NCBI RefSeq assembly: GCF_035083965.1
Contig: NC_089728.1
Location: 19,221,955-19,285,954 of the forward strand
Reading direction: 5' to 3'
Length of the DNA: 64,000 bases
DNA from: Branchiostoma lanceolatum
Taxonomy: Eukaryota; Chordata; Leptocardii; Amphioxiformes; Branchiostomatidae
A program made the translations under genes and the position numbers. This document shows, in pieces, positions 57,030-64,000 of the stretch. The notes under the pieces are model-generated. The model did no database searches and was not told the DNA's origin. It saw only the letters and a list, made by a program, of their open reading frames with translations. Position 1 is the first letter of the stretch. The number at the start of each line of letters is the position of its first letter.

Positions 57030-60000
57030 TTACACGTTACTCGTCGCCATGTGTAGCGCGGGAAGTGGCCTGCCACTTTGCGCCGTGTTGAGGTCGCTCC
57101 GGAGGCTGTACTCTCCGTCGGTGACCGTCTGGGTCAGCTCCAATGGCGGCACGTCTAGCGGCCGGGGGCGCCTCTCCTTGGGCTTGACCTTCCTTCGCTT
57201 GGAGTGGGCCCTTGTCTCCGGGTCCTGGTACTGGAAGGACATGTTGGGGCTGTTGTTTCCGCTGGCACAGGCCAAGATCACCTGTGGCTGATGAAACAAG
57301 TTTGTACAATTTTGAATAATGAACAGTTGATACAAATTAATATACTGTAATTCTTAATATTTCTTTCACTGTAACTTTATGTTCACTGTTTTCATGTCAT
57401 CTCTGGACCATGAACTTATCATCACAGTGAAAAACCTGTTGATATTATCTATAATTCCTTCACACATTCGTTCTGTAAATCACTTGGCGCCACCGTGAAG
57501 TTAAAGTTCAGTGAAAATGTCAATTTTCCTTACCCAGTGAAATTTTGCTACAGTGAAGACAAAGTGAATTACAGTATACTATGTAGTGTTAATCGAAGGT
57601 TAATGTATTGCAACTTATTACGACTAGAATTCTATGGGACCCATGAACCACACCAAGTTAACACTGTACTAGCAAATTGGTTGGTTACATGTACAATATT
57701 GAATGCATTTAAGTTTGCATGGTTTTTATTTCGCGTTAGGGAGAAAATGGACTGTTCGTGGTGGTTTTATGTTCGCGTTTGAAACAATAGTAGTGCTACA
57801 GTCATAGGTAGGCAAGAAGTTTCATGGTGGTTTTAAGTTCGCGCTGAAAGTTGGAACATAAAACCACCGCAAACTTTTCTGCATGTACAGTATGTAGCAT
57901 GCTATAGGTCAAAAAGAAAGGGCCTTCGTTACCATTTTATCAACGACTAATTTGCAGTAATATCACGTCACTTGTACATAATTATGTAGGCAACTTGAAC
58001 ATGTACTATACACACATACAATACATGTAAATCATGTGATACCTTAGTTAAAAACTTGTAAGCATACCACAAAAGACTTTGTTTATTTTTTATGGTAATG
58101 AGGACTAGTGTAACTACAAATTTAAATTATAATAAGGATTGCACAAGCTATATGAAATGACTACAGTGCAGAAAACTATATGGTATACATGTCATGTAGC
58201 TTGTGGAACAAAAGCTTATTTTTTTTCATAGAAAACTTATATTTGACAATACATACTAATAATGTAACAGTTGCATGAGCAGGGCTCGAAATTCGTTTTT
58301 GGAAAAAGGTGCACTAGTGCGCCCAACAAAAAAAATTAGGTGCACAGAAAGAATTTTGGGTGCACCACATAAGATAAAGTTGAATGTCAGCAAAACATAT
58401 TTAAGTTTAACGCTCTTGAGAACTTCAATCTGTAATTCTAAAGCTAATTTCAAACAAGTAGTACATCAATTAAAGTACAACAAAGGGTTATTGAGAGTGG
58501 TTTTTCTGATACTTACATATCAAGAATATTCTGTATACAATTGCACATTAGTACCTTTACCCTATAGCATACAAAAATATCTAGGTGCACTGGTGGACCC
58601 ACAGTCAAGAATCAGGTGCACACCCCCAATTTTGGGTGCACAAAATACATGCACCCAGTATTTCAAGCCCTGATGAGCCTTACCTTATTGGCTACCAAGG
58701 CAAGCTAAAGTCAAATATAGAGAGACCATTGGCATCAGAAACTCAGTCATGAACCAACACCAAAACTTAATCATGTTTGGGACTGAATTCTTGTTGCAAT
58801 TCCACTACGTGGCAAGCAAAAGCAAAATTCATTATTGTGCCTTAAATGTAAAGGCAGCTCGCTAGTTGCCAAACCGTTGACAAGTACGAAATCTTTTAGT
58901 TGTGATGAAGAACTTGACAACATGGTTAACATACATCATGATAAGTGACCAGTGGACTCACTGATGACTGAACGTTGACACACTCTAGACTTGGGCCTTG
59001 GGGGAGAAGTCAGCTATCATGCATGTCTAATTGATTTATACCCATGATGAACCCCTGAGGTAGGCAGTTTCCTATATCTGTGTGCTGGGTCTGCTTCCAG
59101 CTATGGTGATTAATGACCCTGGACTCACTGATGACTGAAGATTGACTCACTTTTCGAATTGGTGTGAAGGACTCACTCTAGACCATGGTCCACCAAATTT
59201 CACGCTAAAAGTGCTCAGATAGGGCAAAAGGGGTAGACTTAATCCGGCATTAAGTCCCCCTCTGGCCATACTAAGTTCACTTTCAGCCCACCGTGCTTCC
59301 ACTATCAGACAAAGGTTTGGAAGGGCGAATCAGATTTATACCAAAACTCTGAATAGATATGTTAATGAGGTAAAGACAATTTAGGATGTCTTAACGAAGT
59401 CTTCAAAAGAAAATTAATTCAGGACCTCATTAATATATCAATTAAGAGTTTTGGTATAAATCTGGTATTCTAGTCCTATCGCTAGTCACTGACGAAAGAC
59501 GTCTAAAACGTCTGTTTCAAAATTTTATCCAGTTGCTTGAGTAACTATTTATGGTGTATCTTACTACCTGGATGTCTAACCTTCATCAACATACATGTAC
59601 ATGTATCAGTTTACTAAAAGCTATCATAATGCTGCACCATTTTTGAAATTCTTACCTGGTCATAGCCGCTCCTAATGGTGTCCAGTGGAATCTCGTGTAG
59701 CGACTCCGCGGAGGACGAGTGGTACGGAGACGGGGACCGTGCAGGCGTGATCACGTCGTTCGTTGGTGGCGGCGGCACGGGCGTCACAAGCGGGGGCAAC
59801 GCTTGGTTGATGTGGTAGCCGCGCGGCGTGTACGTGCCATTAGCCGCTGAAAAAAAGAAGTTCCAATCAACTAGGAGGCACAGGTATAGGAAATTTTGAA
59901 CAGGAATTAATTCTAAATGAGTCTGCTAATATTCTCTGACCATAGGAAACCTAAAAGCAGTTTGCATACCATTTCAAAGCAAAAGGTAAATCAAAAGGAA

Positions 60001-60947
60001 CTAAAGAAATGATACATTCATAGCTATACTTTGTTTGGGTAGCAAAATTCCATTTCATCATACCTAAGTACAACCACAATACCAGAATACAAGTACATAA
60101 TTTAGGAATACTACCAATTCATAAAACTAACAATAGACATAGCACCCTTATAACTTCGAAACAATCAATTATATAATGAACTAGAAGAAATAGTTAGTCA
60201 CTGTGAACTCACCAATTGCTGCTACTTCCATCTTCTTCTCCTTGGATGTACCATTCCTTTTGGGCTTCTAACAGAAGGCAAAGGAACAATTTCAAGTCAG
60301 TCAAAAAGCAGAATTGCACAATTTGAAAGACTGAATATCAACAAAATATTCAATACTTATGTCTGTCTAAAGGCCATGCAATCACCTTTGCCGCCATACG
60401 CAAAAGACTGTCACCAAAATGACATTAATGTGTTGCATTAATAAATTTAAGTGAAATGAAATATTGTGACTCATAAATGGGTGAATCTGAAAAAAAATAT
60501 TAACAAGCATTGAAGAGACAGGCTCTACTGTGAGTGTGATGTCAGCAAGGCAAGGTCTCATCAACCAATCAAAAAGCCTGCTTGGGAATCCAAGCAAGCT
60601 CATTGGCTTAGCTTTGCAAGTAGCTTACAGCCAATCAAAGGGTTCATTTCAGAAATGAAGGGAGCTCATTGGCTGAGAATTCAAATGACAACTCCATGTC
60701 AGACCTTGCTGTAACTCAATCACCTGAGACTGTCTAACATCAAATATCAAAGAAAAACTCTTTCATCTACAGTTCTAGAAAGTTGGTGCAACTCAAAACT
60801 GTTTGCTAGCTGTGACAGACACAACAATGAATCTAGGCCCTGGCTAACCTTCCTCTCTAAAGCAGCACTATCGCTGTGAGACAGCTCCTTGCTACGGAGT
60901 CTCCTAGCCCTACGCTTCTTCTCCTTTTTGCCACGAGGGGAAGCTAC
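57030..60947 (-). CDS. Unrecognised protein, last four exons (basic, Pro/Ser-rich C-terminal tail)
   Basis: Minus-strand exons in reading order: 60947..60849 (99 nt), 60267..60213 (55), 59846..59656 (191), 57281..57030 (252, stop TAA). All have AG/GT borders, the frame is continuous, and together they give 198 residues. The sequence starts with a Lys/Arg-rich stretch (GKKEKKRRARRLRSKE) and continues with KPKRNGTSKEKK. A proline-rich segment follows (LPPLVTPVPPPP), then ARSPSPYHSSSAESLHEIPL, a second basic patch (HSKRRKVKPKERRPRP) and the end LHMATSNV. It looks like an intracellular, disordered tail with possible nuclear-localisation or phospho-sites. No family recognised. The 5' exons lie beyond the window or were not detected. 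It converges on gene E. Confidence 0.7.
57705..57893. repeat. MITE (sister of 34587..34795)
   Basis: GAATGCATTTAAGTTTGC at the left and CTTTTCTGCATGTACAGTA at the right, with TTAGGGAGAAAATG, GTTCGCGTTTGAAACAAT and GGTGGTTTTAAGTTCGCG inside. It lies in the last intron of the minus-strand gene. Confidence 0.7.
58272..58672. repeat. DNA transposon relic with CAGGGCTCGAAA ends
   Basis: CAGGGCTCGAAATTC at the left pairs with GTATTTCAAGCCCTG at the right, and GGTGCAC/GTGCACC motifs repeat near both ends. ATGAG flanks both sides as a possible target duplication. It has no transposase ORF. Confidence 0.65.
59335..59600. repeat. Penelope-like terminal fragment
   Basis: TTATACCAAAACTCTGAATA and its inverted partner TTAAGAGTTTTGGTATAAA surround a core of about 90 bp. 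CACTGACGAAAGACGTCTAA and TATCCAGTTGCTTGAGTAAC follow. The hammerhead stem II is missing in this copy. Confidence 0.5.
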
Positions 60948-61429
60948 CTGTGTAGTCTCCTGTACTAAGTTTGCTACCAGCCTTATTGGGGGTAGCTGAC
61001 GTGGCATCTAGTCAAGAAGATCAACATGTTCATAGTAGTCTTGGTAAGCGGGTATCTCATCACTGAAGTTGCGGCGCTTTGGCGACCTTACTGTGGCCAA
61101 GCAATCTGACAGAGCGCTCTACAAATTTCATCGATAAAAAACTTTTTGTGTTTTGTTGCCTTTTTTGTCCTACTTATACATTTTGCATGATATTCCCATT
61201 ATAACTAAAGTCAAGGGTAACACAAATCCAATTTAGGATGCAGTGAGGCCACCAATGTGCCACAGTTTCAGTGTGATAACCGGTTTAGTGTCAACTTTTA
61301 AGTCTTCAGAACAGTTTTAAGCAAGACCTAGTGTACATGTAACTGTTAAACCACTAAAAATGTTCATGCTTCAAATGCATTGAATTCTTCTGTAATGTGT
61401 AATGTGTAATATCTTAATAATAACTTTAT

Positions 61430-61500
61430 TGCAAGTTCATGCCCGAAGGCTAATTGACGACAAGTACATGGAAATACATGGGAATCAAAAATAGTTATCT
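61430..61500 (-). repeat. LINE 3'-tail relic
   Basis: AACTTTATTGCAAGTTCATG then CCCGAAGGCTAATTGACGAC resembles the 3' ends of the minus-strand LINE copies at 9045 and 15793 (CTTTATTGTGCATTCATGCC). Only the tail remains. Confidence 0.45.
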
Positions 61501-61687
61501 AGTCTACTGTGAAAGTTCTAAGGTTGACTATGGTTGTGGTTTGGTTTGACTTCTTTTTTGAAGGCAGTGGAAAATGAAGAGACCCACGTTTTGTATCGTT
61601 AGTGGGTTGGTTGATTTTAGTAGTTATATGGATTTTTGTAAGCTATTCAAATGGTGAAAGCTAGGGGAATTAATGGAAGCTGCTTAA

Positions 61688-63034
61688 CCCTCAAACCACC
61701 GTATGGGGTCAAAACTGACCCCAGGCGTATATCAACATGTCCCATTTTGACATTTCGAGTTGAAAACAAAAATTCCTTATATGAGTTTGTTTGTATATAT
61801 GTCTTATAACTTCTCACAAGTTTTTACCGAGATTGGCTCATTGTTGATTAAGTTATCCTAGAAAGTTTACGCATGGTCCAGTGGGGTCAAAACTGACCCC
61901 AGCGAAATCTGCACTCATATTCCTATTGTTTGATACTTGTCATCTAGTAACATGTAGGATAAGGGTTATTATGATCATAGTTACAAAATATACTTTTGTA
62001 GAAATGTGAGAAAAAAAAAAATTTTGAATGAACGTAAAAATTAATGACGTTGCGACGTATTATGACGTCATTTATGTGATTTTATTGACGAAAACCAACA
62101 AATTGGGTATTTCCACATAATTCAAAGGTACACGATAAAACTTAAATAGAAATTATGTATGATAAATCATAATATATCCAAAGACGTTGTTTGTAGATGG
62201 CAAAAGGAACGACGTCAAAATGACGTCATAAAAATTATATTCATATCAAGTTACACTTGTCTAGCGAAATCCGCCATCTTGGTTCCGCCATCTTGAATTA
62301 TCTTAAATTCATTTTTTCATCATATAACCTAATAACACAATAAAAATGGACCAAAACGTTTATATTAAGATTGTTTCTGTTTGAATAAACATGGTAATGA
62401 TGAAATTTGAGGTTGAAATAGCCGGTTATAGCTAATCTAATTATATCGTCCGCCAACTTAGATTTTGATCGATGACGTAATCAAATATGCATAAATTATG
62501 AATATTAAAACCATAAAAGTGATAGTGAATTAAATTGGTTGGTATCGATGTAAGAAAATAAGTGCAGTTTAAAAAGGCAGCCCTAGAATTACATTGTAAA
62601 ATCCAAAATTAGCGACTTTTTCCAAATATGGCTCTAAGAAACCGGTTGCCATAGCAACATGAAAACATTGATTAGATATTTCATTAAATCAAAATTGTTG
62701 CCAACGAAATTTTAGAAAAGGTGACCAAGTTTGGTTGTTCTAGCGTAAGACATTCAGATGCTATATGCCATCAATCCTCAAAAGAGCCCACTTGTCTGAG
62801 TAGCGCTGAGTTGCAAAAGACGATGTTCCCTATTTTTGCATAAATTATGATAATGAGCAGAAATTATTCACACCTAATGATGTCAAACTATCCCTTATAG
62901 ATTACTTAAACTATACATATATACAAACCACAAAAATAGTCACCAATAAAGCTATATTTGTAGAAAACATTGTGGGGTCAGTTTTGACCCCATACGGTAA
63001 GATTCGTCGTAAAAAAGCTACGGTGGTTTGAGGG
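61688..63034. mobile_element. Non-autonomous piggyBac-type element (1347 bp)
   Basis: Flanked by TTAA on both sides (61684..61687 and 63035..63038). The inverted ends are CCCTCAAACCACCGTA and its complement, followed inward by TGGGGTCAAAACTGACCCC and its counterpart. TTAA targets with CCC...GGG ends are the hallmark of piggyBac elements. The interior is AT-rich with no long ORF, so it depends on a transposase encoded elsewhere. A third GGGGTCAAAACTGACCCC lies at about 61882. Confidence 0.85.
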
Positions 63035-63354
63035 TTAATGACAATCATTGAGACTGAATTATAGATAAGTGTGGCAATTAAAAATTATTGCCATAGCGAA
63101 GGTGTCTGGATTGATCTTACTTCACTGTAAGGAAAGTACCAACGTAGCACTCTAGATCTTAGTTCTGCCATAATATTGTGCAAAACGCACTTAGAAATCA
63201 GAAAGGCATCTGCCAAGCAGATATAGAAAGGCACCATGTAACTCGAGGAGTTCCTAGCATATGTGGAAAGGCCGGAGTACACTCCCGTTGTAGTGTCTTT
63301 TTTCTCTGGCATTGTTGGATAGGTGGGGTGAGAAACTACTCTCACCTCTCAAAT

Positions 63355-63445
63355 AGAAGTACCCCCTGGAATAGAAGTACCCCCCGGACAAATTTTCAAA
63401 ATGTAATATAAGTACCCCCTGGAATAAAAGTACCCCCCGGAAAAT
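63355..63445. repeat. Short tandem repeat with AGTACCCCC(T/C)GGA units
   Basis: Four units containing AAGTACCCCCTGGAATA or AAGTACCCCCCGGA, about 17-45 nt apart. It is probably the end of a larger repeat. Confidence 0.6.
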
Positions 63446-64000
63446 TTCAAAAATCGACAGTCGAGGCTAGGTAAACTGTGTCCATACATGTACAACTGTC
63501 ACTGTCAGAGGGAAATAAGATAATAAGCAGGTAGGTAACTTATATTTAGTCAATTATGCCATACCTATTAAGTATATAGATATTGAACAGAACAACTGTC
63601 CATAGCTTGTTCAAATCATGATGATCTTCCTCGCCTCTTCGTAAAATATAATAGTAATATTGAAAAATTGGGCATAGGTTCCCCGCTATGACCCCTAACC
63701 GGGGGCCACGGTGCTTTCAAATTCAACAAGTGAAAATGTACATGATACATGCTTTTTCTACTTGGAACTTGAAGCAAGTGATCAAAGAAAATTGTTATAT
63801 CATTTTATTATGACTGACAATCAGTGACATATAACAAAAATCATCAGAGTACTTAAGTTAAATGTACCTGATCATATTTTCTAAAGACATCAACCACAAA
63901 ATACACAAATATGAACACAGTCCTTCCACAAAAGAAATATGTCTATAAACTTTTGCTCCATAGCGTCGAAAACAAAGTGAGACGCTCGGATTTCGAGTTC
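63446..64000. other. Right edge, no feature supported
   Basis: Mixed AT-rich sequence, presumably intron or flank of the minus-strand gene. I see no exon with good borders. Confidence 0.4.

Noticed and set aside
58275..58673. 132-codon open frame
   Set aside because: It coincides exactly with a DNA-transposon relic with CAGGGCTCGAAA ends and has no transposase motif.

Overview
This is animal genomic DNA with intron-containing genes and many short transposon relics. The repeats (tRNA-derived SINEs with a conserved tail, small foldback elements, LINE and Penelope-like fragments) look like those of a lancelet (Branchiostoma). That species call is an inference from memory of repeat style, not a database match. 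There is no prokaryotic or organellar content.

The left 54 kb is a head-to-tail, plus-strand cluster of Cys-loop (pentameric ligand-gated) ion channel subunits. Gene A (273..1994) enters from the left edge with only its last two exons. Gene B (4426..18525), gene C (22183..34585), gene D (37411..44759) and gene E (46536..54088) are complete by exon assembly. Each has 10 coding exons with the same intron-phase series (2,1,0,2,1,1,1,0,0), and they encode 476, 527, 464 and 466 residues. Each has a signal peptide, an extracellular domain with the 13-residue Cys-loop, and four membrane segments. TM2 carries the Pro-Ala-Arg motif of anion-selective channels. A pairs with B, D pairs with E, and C stands apart.

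The most unusual feature is exon 7 of every complete gene. It is a separate phase 1-1 exon (177 or 165 nt) encoding a module with eight conserved cysteines. It lies between the beta-9 and beta-10 strands, where glycine and GABA receptors have the short loop C that caps the agonist site. A further conserved cysteine pair sits on strands beta-1 and beta-2, and the loop D arginine of glycine receptors is absent. I recognise no described receptor family with this layout, so I treat it as the candidate new system: a tandem chordate family of probable anion channels with a cysteine-rich lid at the ligand site. D and E have nearly identical pore and TM3 exons but strongly diverged ligand-domain exons.

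Right of the cluster, a minus-strand gene (57030..60947, partial) converges on gene E. It supplies the last four exons of an unrecognised protein with a basic, proline- and serine-rich C-terminal tail. The rest is repeat-rich: a 1.35-kb TTAA-flanked piggyBac-type element, an intact LINE reverse-transcriptase ORF nested inside an (ACAY)n microsatellite, Penelope-like fragments with hammerhead-ribozyme-like cores, and splice-donor-containing minisatellites in genes D and E.
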